In this document: piece by piece, positions 53,611 through 62,280 of the stretch | Position numbering within the stretch: the stretch's first letter is position 1 | How the letters are laid out: each line of letters begins with the position of its first letter | NCBI RefSeq assembly: GCF_030407765.1 | Contig: NZ_JASDCU010000002.1 | Span: forward strand, 248,001-312,000 | Origin: Microbacterium sp. APC 3901 | GTDB lineage: Bacteria > Actinomycetota > Actinomycetes > Actinomycetales > Microbacteriaceae | Length of the DNA stretch: 64,000 nt | Direction: 5' to 3' | The notes under the pieces: model-generated | What the model was told of the DNA's origin: nothing | The model's database searches: none | Seen by the model: the letters and a program-made list of their open reading frames with translations, nothing else | Translations under genes and position numbers: made by a program

Positions 53611-54603
53611 CTACTTCTGTGCGGCCTCGAGGGCGTCGGCGAAGTCGTTCAGGAACGTCGTGTACGTCTGGATGCCCTCGTTCAGGTACGTGTCGGTGGG
53701 CATGTAGACGATCTGCTCGTCAGCGACGGCCGTGACGTCGGCGAGTGCCTCGGAGTTCTCGAGGATCTCGGACGCCTGCACGTAGTCGGGGGTCTCCGCG
53801 GCGAAGACGGCGTCGCGGTCGAGCACGAGGAGCCAGTCGGGGTTCGAGGCGGCGATCGCCTCGACCGAGATGTCATCTCCCTGGTGGTCGTCGGACGCGT
53901 CGTCGACCTCGAGTGCCGGGGTCAGCCCGAGGATGTCGTAGATCGGCCCGAGCGAGCGACCCACGGTCGGGGCGAGATAGCCGATCTCGCCGCCCGAGGT
54001 GTTCACGGCCATGACGGTGTCGGCGTCGTCGTAGGCTGCCTTCGCCCGCTCGACCGCCGCGTCGAAGTCGTCGACCAGTGCCTGCGCGTCATCCTGCTTG
54101 CCGAAGATCTCGCCGAGCACGGTCACCTGTCGCTTGAGTTCCTCGTCGAAGGGCTCGCCCTCCCGAGGCTCGAGATCGATGATCGTGGCGTCGGGCACGA
54201 GCTCGGCGATGGCCTCGTTGTGCTGAGTGAAGCGCTGTCCGCTGATGATGAGGTCGGGTTCGACGGCGACGATCGCCTCGAGGTCGGGCTCGCTGTGCAG
54301 GCCGATGTCGACGATCGAGTCGTCGTCGAGGTACGACACGGTGTCGGGCATGAGCGCGACCGCGCCGGCGGAGAGCTCGACACCCCAGTCGGAGAGGGTC
54401 TGGAAGGTCCGGTTGTCCAGTGCGACGACGGAGGCGGGAGGAGTGGCGATCTCGTGCGATCCGGTGTTGTCCTCGATCGTGACCGAGTCGGCGGCAGGCG
54501 TGGTCTCGGCCGGCTCGGCTTCGGCTCCCGAGGCACAGCCGGCGAGGGCGAGGAGACCGACGAGACCGACGCTCGTGGCGCTGAGGATTCTGGGCATGGA
54601 CAT
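53611..54603 (-). CDS. Siderophore ABC transporter substrate-binding lipoprotein (CeuE/FatB-like)
   Basis: A 330-residue periplasmic-binding-fold protein with lipobox LAGC (Cys23). The motifs PPASVVALDNRTFQTLSDWG, EPDLIISGQRF and the C-terminal DEQIVYMPTDTYLNEGIQTY are typical of catecholate/petrobactin-type binding proteins. First gene of the uptake operon, preceded by IdeR-like boxes. The exact siderophore is not determinable. Confidence 0.92.
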   Translation of the reverse strand: MSMPRILSATSVGLVGLLALAGCASGAEAEPAETTPAADSVTIEDNTGSHEIATPPASVVALDNRTFQTLSDWGVELSAGAVALMPDTVSYLDDDSIVDIGLHSEPDLEAIVAVEPDLIISGQRFTQHNEAIAELVPDATIIDLEPREGEPFDEELKRQVTVLGEIFGKQDDAQALVDDFDAAVERAKAAYDDADTVMAVNTSGGEIGYLAPTVGRSLGPIYDILGLTPALEVDDASDDHQGDDISVEAIAASNPDWLLVLDRDAVFAAETPDYVQASEILENSEALADVTAVADEQIVYMPTDTYLNEGIQTYTTFLNDFADALEAAQK

Positions 54604-54660
54604 GGAGAGACTCCTGTTCTGCGGTGATTGGTGCGCGCGATCGGCGCAGGACAGGCGGAC

Positions 54661-54677
54661 TTAGGTTCCCCTAACCC
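54661..54677. promoter_or_regulatory. DtxR/IdeR-like iron box 1
   Basis: TTAGGTTCCCCTAACCC, about 13 of 19 matches to the DtxR/IdeR consensus TTAGGTTAGGCTAACCTAA. It lies 58 nt upstream of the siderophore binding-protein gene, in the 102-nt divergent gap. Confidence 0.75.
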
Positions 54678-54687
54678 CGCCCTGAAG

Positions 54688-54706
54688 ATAGGTTAGCCTT
54701 ACTTTA
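54688..54706. promoter_or_regulatory. DtxR/IdeR-like iron box 2
   Basis: ATAGGTTAGCCTTACTTTA, about 14 of 19 matches to the same consensus, ending on the first base of the siderophore-interacting protein start codon. Together the boxes predict iron-repressed divergent transcription; occupancy here would block initiation directly. Confidence 0.75.
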
Positions 54707-55473
54707 TGAGCGATACGAAATCCGGCTTCTTCATCGAGCGCCGAGGCCTCGATCTGCGCTTCCGCACCGTGACACTGGGCGCCCGAGAATGGCTGGCACC
54801 CGACTACGTGCGCGTGCGCCTCAGGGGCAGCGATCTCGAGGGCTTCGACTCCCCGGGCTCCGACGACCACATGCGCCTGTTCTTTCCTTCCGGCCCGGTG
54901 GGATCGGTCGAGGAGATGCGGGCTGCGCCGAGTCGCGAGTACACACCTCTCGCTTGGGGCGAGGACTGGCTCGACGTCGAGTTCGCCGTGCATGGCGACT
55001 CGGGTGTCGCGGCGCCCTGGGCGGCGACTGCGCCACTCGGGTCATCCATCGGCGTGGGCGGGCCGCGCGGGTCGGCCGTGCTGAACGGCAGCCCCGACTC
55101 CTGGCTGCTCGTCGGAGACGAGACGGCCATCCCCGCGATCCGGCGCTTCGCGGCGCTCATCCCCGCGGGCACTCCCGCCCGGATCGTCATCGAGACGGTG
55201 TCGGCGGGGCGCGAGATCGACATCGAAGCCCCTGTCGACGTCGAGTGGCTGCGTCGCGGCGATGCTCCCTCGGGCTCCGCGCTCATCGCGTTCCTCGACG
55301 ACCTGGCGGCGGAAGAGGCGATCGGCGACGACACGTTCGTGTTCATCGCGGCCGAACAGTCGATCGTCAAACCGGGGCGTGCGTTGCTGGACCGCTGGGG
55401 CATCGACGCCGCGAACGCCGTGGTCAAGGGCTACTGGAAGCGCGGCGAAGCCGAGTACCACGCGCCGCACTAG
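54706..55473 (+). CDS. Siderophore-interacting protein (flavin-dependent ferric reductase)
   Basis: A 255-residue SIP family protein: the FAD-binding loop SREYTPL (R-x-Y-T), the DHMRLFFPSGPVG segment, SWLLVGDETAIPAIRRFAAL, and the C-terminal KGYWKRGEAEYH motif. It releases iron from imported ferric siderophores with NAD(P)H. There is no clear ribosome-binding site, so it may be translated from a leaderless mRNA. Divergent from the ABC importer. Confidence 0.93.
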   Translation: MSDTKSGFFIERRGLDLRFRTVTLGAREWLAPDYVRVRLRGSDLEGFDSPGSDDHMRLFFPSGPVGSVEEMRAAPSREYTPLAWGEDWLDVEFAVHGDSGVAAPWAATAPLGSSIGVGGPRGSAVLNGSPDSWLLVGDETAIPAIRRFAALIPAGTPARIVIETVSAGREIDIEAPVDVEWLRRGDAPSGSALIAFLDDLAAEEAIGDDTFVFIAAEQSIVKPGRALLDRWGIDAANAVVKGYWKRGEAEYHAPH

Positions 55474-55506
55474 TGCAGCGCGTGCCTCGACTGGAAGACT
55501 GAACGC

Positions 55507-55911
55507 ATGGCACTTCTGGATCATCTGGGGATCACCGTCGACGACCTCGAACGGGGCAGAGCCCAGTTCCACCCCGTGCTCATGGCGCTCGGCTACGTGA
55601 GCGGCGGCGAAGACGACCATTCCATCTCATGGAACAACGGCGACGAGACAGAGATCATCCTGTACGCATGGGATGAGGACTCCGGCCCTCACCGCCACGG
55701 CCGGGTCGGCTGGCAGCACATCGCGTTCGCCATGCCCTCGCGCGATGGGGTGGATCGCCTGCATGCAGTGGCGCTCGATGCAGGATGGACGGCCGTCCGA
55801 GACCCGAAGGAGTACCCGCGGTACACCGACCGCTACTATGCCTCCTTCGTCGAGGATGCCGACGGCATCCGCGTCGAGTTCATGCACAACCCCCCGCGCG
55901 ATTCCGCTTGA
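55507..55911 (+). CDS. VOC family protein (glyoxalase/bleomycin resistance fold)
   Basis: A 134-residue single vicinal-oxygen-chelate protein: MALLDHLGITVDDLERGRAQ start with the first metal-site His, HRHGRVGWQHIAFAM, and the C-terminal GIRVEFMHNPPR with a metal-site Glu. Catalytic role unknown. The stop is immediately followed by the rtcB remnant. Confidence 0.87.
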   Translation: MALLDHLGITVDDLERGRAQFHPVLMALGYVSGGEDDHSISWNNGDETEIILYAWDEDSGPHRHGRVGWQHIAFAMPSRDGVDRLHAVALDAGWTAVRDPKEYPRYTDRYYASFVEDADGIRVEFMHNPPRDSA

Positions 55912-56461
55912 CTCCCGCTGAGCAAAGCGAGTTCGACCCTGAGAAGTACGCCAGGAACTGGCGACTGCAGCTGGGAACGCTCGGCTCTGGCAACCACTTC
56001 ATCGAGGTGTCGGTGGACGAACTCGACCGCGTGTGGCTCTTCCTGCACTCGGGTTCTCGAGGCGTCGGCAACCGGATCGCCGGTCACCACATCGCCGTCG
56101 CGCAGCGGCTGGCGAAGCAGTGGTGGATCGAGCTGCCCGACCCCGACCTCGCGTACCTCGTCGAAGGCACTCCCGAGTTCACCCGGTACATCCGCGAGCT
56201 GCGATGGGCCCAGCACTTCGCACTGCTCAACCGCGAGGAGATGATGGACCGGGTCGCACGGCAGGTGTCGGAGTTTCTCGGCGCCCCGGTCGACGAGCAG
56301 GAGCGCATCAACTGCCACCACAACTTCACCGAGTCGGAGAAGCACTACGGCAAGAGGGTGTGGGTGTCGAGAAAGGGTGCGATCCAGGCGGATGCCGGTC
56401 GTCCGGGACTCATCCCGGGCTCGATGGGAACGGCGTCGGATGGCGGTATACAGCGACCACG
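55912..56461 (+). pseudogene. rtcB remnant (RNA-splicing ligase, both ends missing)
   Basis: In frame from just after the VOC stop come about 180 residues of convincing RtcB: LGTLGSGNHFIEVSVDELDR, HSGSRGVGNRIAGHHI, ERINCHHNFTESEK and WVSRKGAIQADAGRPG. The sequence then breaks after GSMGTAS. Missing are the N-terminal D-x-H and VGVDIGCG metal-site region and the C-terminal HGAGR segment with the guanylylated His, about 100 residues at each end. A TTG overlapping the VOC stop could start translation, but the product would lack catalytic residues. Confidence 0.85.
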
Positions 56462-56501
56462 ATTCCGTTGCTCGGCGTGGAACGATGCGAAGATGACACG
56501 A

Positions 56502-56632
56502 TGCACCTCATGGCCGACGCTCAGACCTGGACGATGATCGGTTGTTTCGACACCGTGAACACGCGCATCGACGGACTCGTCCGCGACATGCAGCCCGTGG
56601 TCAAGCGCACCTTCGGTCTCGACTGCGACTGA
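56502..56632 (+). pseudogene. Short ORF, possibly an internally deleted small membrane protein
   Basis: A 43-codon frame (MADAQTWTMIG start, DGLVRDMQPVVKRTFG near the end) with the strong G/C third positions of real genes. Its two ends resemble the start and end of a small actinobacterial protein type (ADAQTWT..., then a transmembrane helix and coiled coil ending in D-V/M-Q-x-x-x-K-R-x-F) as I remember it; the middle is absent. It lies directly after the rtcB remnant, so the same decay event may explain both. Low certainty. Confidence 0.35.
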
Positions 56633-56657
56633 CGTCGGGCCACGGACTACGGAAAAC

Positions 56658-57473
56658 ATGCACACGCCCCTCGCCTCGGACGACATCTACGACGCCGTCT
56701 CCGCGCGTCCCTGCGGGACGGCAGTACTGCTGCTCGCCGGTTCGAGTGGGCGCCTCGAATCCGCTCGCGCCGATCTCCTGAGCCGTCGTGGCGCCCGGGT
56801 GCGCACGATCCGCTGGTTCGGCGGCATCGGCCAGCGACCGGCGCCCCAGGAGGTTCCGATAGAACTGTTCATCGAGCAGATCGAGCTGCTGCGACGAGAC
56901 CACGATCGCGTGGCGATCTTCGGAACGTCTTTCGGCGCCGAGGCCGCCCTCGTCACCGCGACCACCGTCGAGGTCGACGCGACCATCGCCGTCTCCCCCT
57001 CGTCCGTCGTCTGGTCGGGGCTGGCAGAGGGTCGGTGGTCATCGCACTGGACTCTGGGAGGTTCTCCGCTGCCGGCGGTCGAGTTCGACCCGGCGTGGGC
57101 TCCGATGACCGATCCACCGGAGTACCTCTCGCTGTACTCGACGAGCCTGACCCTCGACCCGGCACTCACTGCGGCGGCGACGATTCCTGTCGAGCGGATC
57201 TCCGGCGATCTGCTGCTGATCGCCGGAGGCGACGACCGCGTGTGGCCGAGCGCCGCGTTCACGACGGCGATCTCACAGCGCCGACGTGCCCATGGCAGAA
57301 GCACGACGATCGTCCAGCATCCGGATGCAGGGCATCGTCTGCTCCTGCCCGGCGAGGCCCCCGCGGCCGGCGGCATGCACATGGCTCGGGGCGGCACACC
57401 GCGCGCCGATGCAGCGCTCGGCGCGCAGGCCTGGCCCGAGATCGCCCGGATCCTCGACCTCGACCCCGGCTGA
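56658..57473 (+). CDS. Alpha/beta hydrolase, acyl-CoA thioester hydrolase/BAAT C-terminal type
   Basis: A 271-residue protein with the nucleophile elbow G-T-S91-F-G, a catalytic Asp in LLIAGGDDRVW and His in DAGHRLLL. The C-terminal layout matches the BAAT/acyl-CoA thioesterase C-terminal domain, here without the N-terminal Ig-like domain. Substrate unknown. Convergent with the next MFS gene, 2 nt apart. Confidence 0.8.
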   Translation: MHTPLASDDIYDAVSARPCGTAVLLLAGSSGRLESARADLLSRRGARVRTIRWFGGIGQRPAPQEVPIELFIEQIELLRRDHDRVAIFGTSFGAEAALVTATTVEVDATIAVSPSSVVWSGLAEGRWSSHWTLGGSPLPAVEFDPAWAPMTDPPEYLSLYSTSLTLDPALTAAATIPVERISGDLLLIAGGDDRVWPSAAFTTAISQRRRAHGRSTTIVQHPDAGHRLLLPGEAPAAGGMHMARGGTPRADAALGAQAWPEIARILDLDPG

Positions 57474-57475
57474 CG

Positions 57476-58930
57476 TCAGACGATCGGCGTGGCGACGGCC
57501 TCGACATCCGTCCGGTCGGTGAAGGCCTCTTTCGGAACGAAGATCAGGATCGCGGCGGCGACGAGGGCCGTCACACCGCAGACCACCCACACCGTGACGT
57601 ACCCGGCGAACGACCCTGCGGTGCCTTCGACAGCTCCGCTCACGCCGTTGAGCAGCGCGATCCCGAATATGCACGAGGCGATCGCTCCGCCGACCGTCTT
57701 GACCGAGTTCGTGAGCCCGGTCGCAACACCCGTCTGCGTCGCGGGAGCCGCCGACGCAGCCGCGGCGGGGAGCGCCGCCACGAGAGCGCCGGACCCGAGA
57801 CCGACGACGACCATGTTGGTCACCACCTGCAGATACGAATCATGGAACGGCAGGAACAGCAGGAAACCGATGCCGACGAGCAGAGACGCGCCCATCAGGG
57901 TGATCCGCGGAGTCAGTGCCCGAGCGACGAGAGGGAAGAGCAGTGCACCCGCGATCATCGCGATCAGGTACAGCCCGATGATCAGCGATGTCGCGAAGCC
58001 CGTGGTTCCGAGGCCATAGCCGTAGACACCCGGATCGGTGCGGGCGAACGTCGACAGCGGGGCCTGGGCTCCCAGCACGCTCACCCCGAAGAGTCCGGCG
58101 GTGAGGAACACGGGCCCGAGGGCCGGTGAGCGGAACATGCGCACGTCGATGAGCGGGTCGTCGCAGCGCAGTTCCCAGAGCACGAACGGGATGACCAGCA
58201 GGATGCCGAGCACGACGACCGCCCATGACCAGGGGTTGGCGAGCCCGCCCTCGAGGCGGAGCAGGCTCAGACCACCGGTGAAGCAGATCAGGGCGAGCGA
58301 GATCAGCACGACGCCGACCGTGTCGAACACACCACCGGTCGGATCGGGCGACTCCTGCACCCCGAACAGGATCACGAAGAAGCAGACGACGACGAGCAGC
58401 GCAGGGATGAGCAGCACGACCGTCAGCGGCAGGACGTCGATCAGCGCACCGCCGACGAGAGCACCGATGATCGCCCCGCCTTCGAGCGCCGCGACGAGCA
58501 GCCCTGCGGCTTTCGCCGTGATCGACGATCGCCCCTCCATCCGACGGGAGCGCGACCAGATGAGCGCGATCTCGAGCGGCAGCCACACGACGTAGAAGCC
58601 CATCAGCGTCCAGCCGATCAGGAACACGGGGAATGAGTCCGTGAACGGCAGGACGAGCGCCGCCGCGGCGGTCAGCGCCGTCGAGATCAGCAGCATCCGC
58701 TTGTGACCGACCATGTCGCCGAGCTTCGCGAACGCCGGAACGACGAGCGCCGACAGCATGAGCTGCGTGCCCTCCAACCAGTTGACGTCGGCGTCGTGGA
58801 TGCCCAGATGCCGCGCGATGTCGGTGAGCATGGGCGTGTAGTAGCCCTGCAGCACGCCGCTGGTGAACTCGACGAAGGCGAGGAAGCCGACGACCGTGGC
58901 GAGGGTTCCCAGAGTGTGGGTGCGCGTCAT
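57476..58930 (-). CDS. MFS transporter, 14-segment DHA2-like
   Basis: A 484-residue MFS protein: FVEFTSGVLQGYYTPMLTDI start, the NWLEGTQLMLSALVVPAFAKLGDMVGHKR motif A region, GVATGLTNSVKTVGGAIASC near the end. Annotation-type relatives are exporters of unknown drug or metabolite. Single gene, with a 58-nt gap to the M20 peptidase on the same strand. Confidence 0.88.
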   Translation of the reverse strand: MTRTHTLGTLATVVGFLAFVEFTSGVLQGYYTPMLTDIARHLGIHDADVNWLEGTQLMLSALVVPAFAKLGDMVGHKRMLLISTALTAAAALVLPFTDSFPVFLIGWTLMGFYVVWLPLEIALIWSRSRRMEGRSSITAKAAGLLVAALEGGAIIGALVGGALIDVLPLTVVLLIPALLVVVCFFVILFGVQESPDPTGGVFDTVGVVLISLALICFTGGLSLLRLEGGLANPWSWAVVVLGILLVIPFVLWELRCDDPLIDVRMFRSPALGPVFLTAGLFGVSVLGAQAPLSTFARTDPGVYGYGLGTTGFATSLIIGLYLIAMIAGALLFPLVARALTPRITLMGASLLVGIGFLLFLPFHDSYLQVVTNMVVVGLGSGALVAALPAAAASAAPATQTGVATGLTNSVKTVGGAIASCIFGIALLNGVSGAVEGTAGSFAGYVTVWVVCGVTALVAAAILIFVPKEAFTDRTDVEAVATPIV

Positions 58931-58988
58931 CGCGGCTCCTCGGTGAAAGGGCTGAGTCGGGCGGCGAGACGCCCGTCAAGGGGTGAGA

Positions 58989-60332
58989 TCACCCTAGCTT
59001 CTCGAGGAGAGCCCGATGGAACCGCTCCCCTCGCTCGAGCGCAGCGATCTCGACGTTCTCATCCACGCCATGGATCGACGCCCGCTGCGCGTTCGACATG
59101 TCGAGCGGCGCGAAGCGGTAGACGGCGGGCGCGAAGCGGTGGAAGTGACGGGAGTCCGTCGCCGCCATCATCACGTACGGCACGGCGGGGACTCCAGGAT
59201 GCGAGACCGCGAGCGCATCGGCGAGCAGCGCGAACTGGGCGTTGTCGGTCGCCGACTCGGGCGACGGCTCGCTCGCCTCCTCGACGGTGACCGTGACGAG
59301 CGGATCCCGGATGCGCCGACGCACCCGCAGCACGGTCTGCTGGGTCGTCTCGCCCAGAGCGATGCGGAGATTCACGGTCGCCGACGCCTGGGAGGGCAGA
59401 ACATTCGCCGCTGTGCCCCCCGACTGCATCGTCGGAGCCACCGTCGTTCGAACGAGAGCTGCGGGCTCGCCCCCGAGTGCGGCGAACAGCCGGCCGGTCA
59501 GCAGCGGGGCGGAGCCGAGCAGACGCAGCAGGTGACGTGCGGGGCCGGGGGTCTGAGCGCCGAGCACCGACAGCATCCGCCCGATCGCCCTCGAAGGACG
59601 AGGTCGGAACGTCCGCGGACCGAGCCTGTCCACGGCCCTCGCCACGCGCCGGACGGCGGTGAGAGCGGGGGGTGCCGATGCATGACCCCCCTCGCCGCGC
59701 GCCGAGAGGGTGAGCGTCATGACGCCCTTCTCGCCGACGCCGATCATCGCCGCTCGCCCCGGAACGAAAGGCAGAGGCGCCTCGACCACCGCGCCGCCTT
59801 CGTCGACCACGAGCCACGGGATGATGCCGCGCTCGCGAAGCACCCGTGCGATCTGCTCGGCCGCTCGGCCGAACGTCTCTTCGTTGCCGCCGAACGAGAG
59901 GTAGACGTCTCGTGCGGGCATGAAGCCCTCGGCGAGCAGATTCTCGACCGCCTCGAGCACGACGATCAGCGGCCCCTTGTCGTCGAGGGCACCACGCCCG
60001 TACACCACCCCGTCGGCGATGACGCCCTCGAACGGAGGATGTGTCCACGCATCGCTCTCGTCCACCGGGACCACGTCGTAGTGCGCCATCAGCACGACAG
60101 GCCCATCGGCCCCGGCATCTCGGCCCGACCAGTGGAAGAGCAACCCGAAATCGGTATGCCGTTCGAGCGTCAGGTGCTCGTGGACGAGCGGATAGAGGTC
60201 GGCGATCAGTCCGACGAACGCTTCGAACGGCTCGGCTCCGTGTTGCTCCAGCTCGGCCGATACGGTCGGGAGCTGGATCATCTGCGAGAGCCGTTCGGCG
60301 ATTCCCGGTCGAGGTTCTGTCACGTCGGCCAT
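58989..60332 (-). CDS. M20/M25/M40 family zinc metallopeptidase
   Basis: A 447-residue peptidase: VVLMAHYDVVPVDESD (metal His, catalytic Asp), GRGALDDKGPLIVVLEA (bridging Asp), LVVDEGGAVVE (catalytic and metal Glu), plus a dimerisation domain around residues 200-330. Closest to carboxypeptidase PM20D1/CPS1-like and Ygey-type members. It probably acts on N-acyl amino acids or dipeptides. Confidence 0.9.
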   Translation of the reverse strand: MADVTEPRPGIAERLSQMIQLPTVSAELEQHGAEPFEAFVGLIADLYPLVHEHLTLERHTDFGLLFHWSGRDAGADGPVVLMAHYDVVPVDESDAWTHPPFEGVIADGVVYGRGALDDKGPLIVVLEAVENLLAEGFMPARDVYLSFGGNEETFGRAAEQIARVLRERGIIPWLVVDEGGAVVEAPLPFVPGRAAMIGVGEKGVMTLTLSARGEGGHASAPPALTAVRRVARAVDRLGPRTFRPRPSRAIGRMLSVLGAQTPGPARHLLRLLGSAPLLTGRLFAALGGEPAALVRTTVAPTMQSGGTAANVLPSQASATVNLRIALGETTQQTVLRVRRRIRDPLVTVTVEEASEPSPESATDNAQFALLADALAVSHPGVPAVPYVMMAATDSRHFHRFAPAVYRFAPLDMSNAQRASIHGVDENVEIAALERGERFHRALLEKLG

Positions 60333-60401
60333 CGTAGCGCCGGGCTGATCATCGGCTTCCGGCCGTCACTCGGGGCGCCGACGCCGCGAGACAATGGAAG
60401 G

Positions 60402-61412
60402 ATGAGCCTGTTCGCCCTGGCACCCAAGCGCGGTCCGCGCTGGCACCTCGCCACCCAGGCAGCGTTGGGCATCGCGGTGCCGATCGCCGTCATGACCATG
60501 ATCGGTCAGCCCTCGCTCGGCTACATCGCGGCGTCGGGCGCATTCACGGTCCTCTTCGCCGGCACCGCTCCTGTGGTCGATCGGGCGAGGATCCTGCCCT
60601 TCGTCGCCGCGGGTCTGATCGCCAGCGCCGCACTCGGAGTCGCTGCCTCCGCGAACCCCTGGCTCGTGAGCGTCGGCGTCGTGGTGGTCGCGGTCGTCAG
60701 CGCGGCTCTGGCGTTCGGTTTCCGGCTCGGTCCACCGGGGCCCCTCTTCTTCGTGCTGGTCTTCGGCCTCTCGGCCCACGTGATCGTCAGTTCACCGATC
60801 GCACCGATGATCTACATCGCCGCGCTCGCGGCCGGGTGTGTCTTCTCCTATCTGATCGCGATGGCGCCGCTCCTGCTCCCCCGTGCGCGTTCGATCTCGG
60901 CCCGGCCGCTGCGTGAGCTCCTACCCGGGCCCGACTTCACGGCCGATTCGCGCATGCTGGTGGTCCGGGTCGCACTCGTCGCCGTCGTCGGCGTTCTGCT
61001 GGGGCTGGTGATCGACCCGACGCGGACGTACTGGATCGTCGGATCGGCCGTCGCGGTGATCGGCGTCGCGGCAGCCCGCCGCGCCGCGGTGCAGCGCGGA
61101 CTGCACCGCATGCTCGGCACCGTCGTCGGCGCGGGGGTCTACGCGCTGCTCGCCCTGCTGCATCCGTCGGGCCTCTGGCTGGCGCTGCTTCTGGGCGCCC
61201 TGCAGTTCACGATCGAGCTCGTCGTGGTGCGCCACTACGCTCTCGCACTGGTCTTCATCACGCCGCTCGTGCTGCTGCTGACGGGTGCGGCGACCGGCGA
61301 GATCGGTTCGATGGACGTCGCGTGGGAGCGGATCGTCGACACCCTCGTCGGAGCTGTGCTCGGTGCACTCTCGGGCCTGCTGCATCCTCGGGCCACGACG
61401 CCCCGCACGTGA
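60402..61412 (+). CDS. FUSC family membrane protein (aromatic-acid-exporter-like)
   Basis: A 336-residue protein with two bundles of about five to six membrane segments (SLGYIAASGAFTVLFAGTAP; MLVVRVALVAVVGVLLGLVI) and the repeated FUSC pattern YWIVGSAVAVIGVAAARRAAVQRGLHRMLGT. Likely an efflux channel of unknown cargo. ATG 60402 has GGAAGG upstream; the longer frame to 59016 is a shadow of the M20 gene. Confidence 0.87.
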   Translation: MSLFALAPKRGPRWHLATQAALGIAVPIAVMTMIGQPSLGYIAASGAFTVLFAGTAPVVDRARILPFVAAGLIASAALGVAASANPWLVSVGVVVVAVVSAALAFGFRLGPPGPLFFVLVFGLSAHVIVSSPIAPMIYIAALAAGCVFSYLIAMAPLLLPRARSISARPLRELLPGPDFTADSRMLVVRVALVAVVGVLLGLVIDPTRTYWIVGSAVAVIGVAAARRAAVQRGLHRMLGTVVGAGVYALLALLHPSGLWLALLLGALQFTIELVVVRHYALALVFITPLVLLLTGAATGEIGSMDVAWERIVDTLVGAVLGALSGLLHPRATTPRT

Positions 61413-61483
61413 CTCTCGACGAGCGCAGCCGGGAACACGGCGGACCGGCACGGGGTTGCACATCGAGAGCCGAGAGGAGAGCG

Positions 61484-61750
61484 ATGGAACTCACGCTGGT
61501 CACGTCCGCGTTCTGCGGCGCCTGCTCTCGAACCCGGGCGGTCGTGGCTGATGCGGTGCGCTACCTGCCCGATGCGAGCGTCACCGAGATCGACGTCGCC
61601 TCGGAGCCGGATGCCGCGGAGGCGCTCGACATCCGCTTCACACCCACGGTCATCATCTGCGATGCCTCGGGGGCCGAGGTCTTCCGGGCAGAAGGCGTGC
61701 CGACGGTTCCTCAGGTGCTGACGGCTGCTGTGAAAGCGCTCCCGACCTGA
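61484..61750 (+). CDS. Thioredoxin-like small thiol protein
   Basis: An 88-residue minimal thioredoxin fold with C11-G-A-C14 and the cis-Pro in FTPTVII. It has GAGAGGAGAGCG before ATG 61484. Cytoplasmic thiol-disulfide role; no obvious partner nearby, since the FUSC gene ends 71 nt upstream. Confidence 0.87.
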   Translation: MELTLVTSAFCGACSRTRAVVADAVRYLPDASVTEIDVASEPDAAEALDIRFTPTVIICDASGAEVFRAEGVPTVPQVLTAAVKALPT

Positions 61751-61844
61751 GCGAGGACACGCTCTTGCGGATGTCCGACCCCCGGCGCAGAATGAGCCGC
61801 AGCAGGGCCGACGGCGGCCCCGCCTGACATCACCGGGGGCAGTC

Positions 61845-62255
61845 ATGGCCACGCTCAATCCGTACCTCTCGTTCCGCACCGAAGCACGACAGGCGATGGA
61901 GTTCTATCAGGGGATCCTCGGCGGTGACCTCGAGATCAACGTGTTCGGCGAGTTCCCCGACATGGTGCAGAACCCCGATCAGAACGACCTCGTGATGCAC
62001 GCGCAGCTCACGACGCCGGACGGCCTGGTACTGATGGCTTCAGACACCCCCGACGGCATCCCGTTCGAACCGCCGCAGGGATTCTCGGTCTCGCTCAGCG
62101 GAAACTCGCAGGAGAAGACACAGCAGGTGTGGGATGCCCTGTCCGACGGCGCGGCGATCACCATGCCGCTCGACACTCCCCCGTGGGGTGGAACCTTCGG
62201 CATGCTCGTCGACCGGTTCGGCGTGCCGTGGATGCTGCACGGCGACCCCGAGTGA
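61845..62255 (+). CDS. VOC family protein, PhnB/YjdN-like
   Basis: A 136-residue VOC protein: NPYLSFRTEARQAMEFYQGI start, the GGDLEINVFGEF strand, MHAQLTTPDGLVLMASDTP, and a DTPPWGGTFGMLVDRFGVPW end, as in the PhnB/3-demethylubiquinone-9 methyltransferase-like group. Function unknown. Convergent with thrC. Confidence 0.88.
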   Translation: MATLNPYLSFRTEARQAMEFYQGILGGDLEINVFGEFPDMVQNPDQNDLVMHAQLTTPDGLVLMASDTPDGIPFEPPQGFSVSLSGNSQEKTQQVWDALSDGAAITMPLDTPPWGGTFGMLVDRFGVPWMLHGDPE

Positions 62256-62280
62256 GTCGCCCCGATCTAGCCGATACGGC

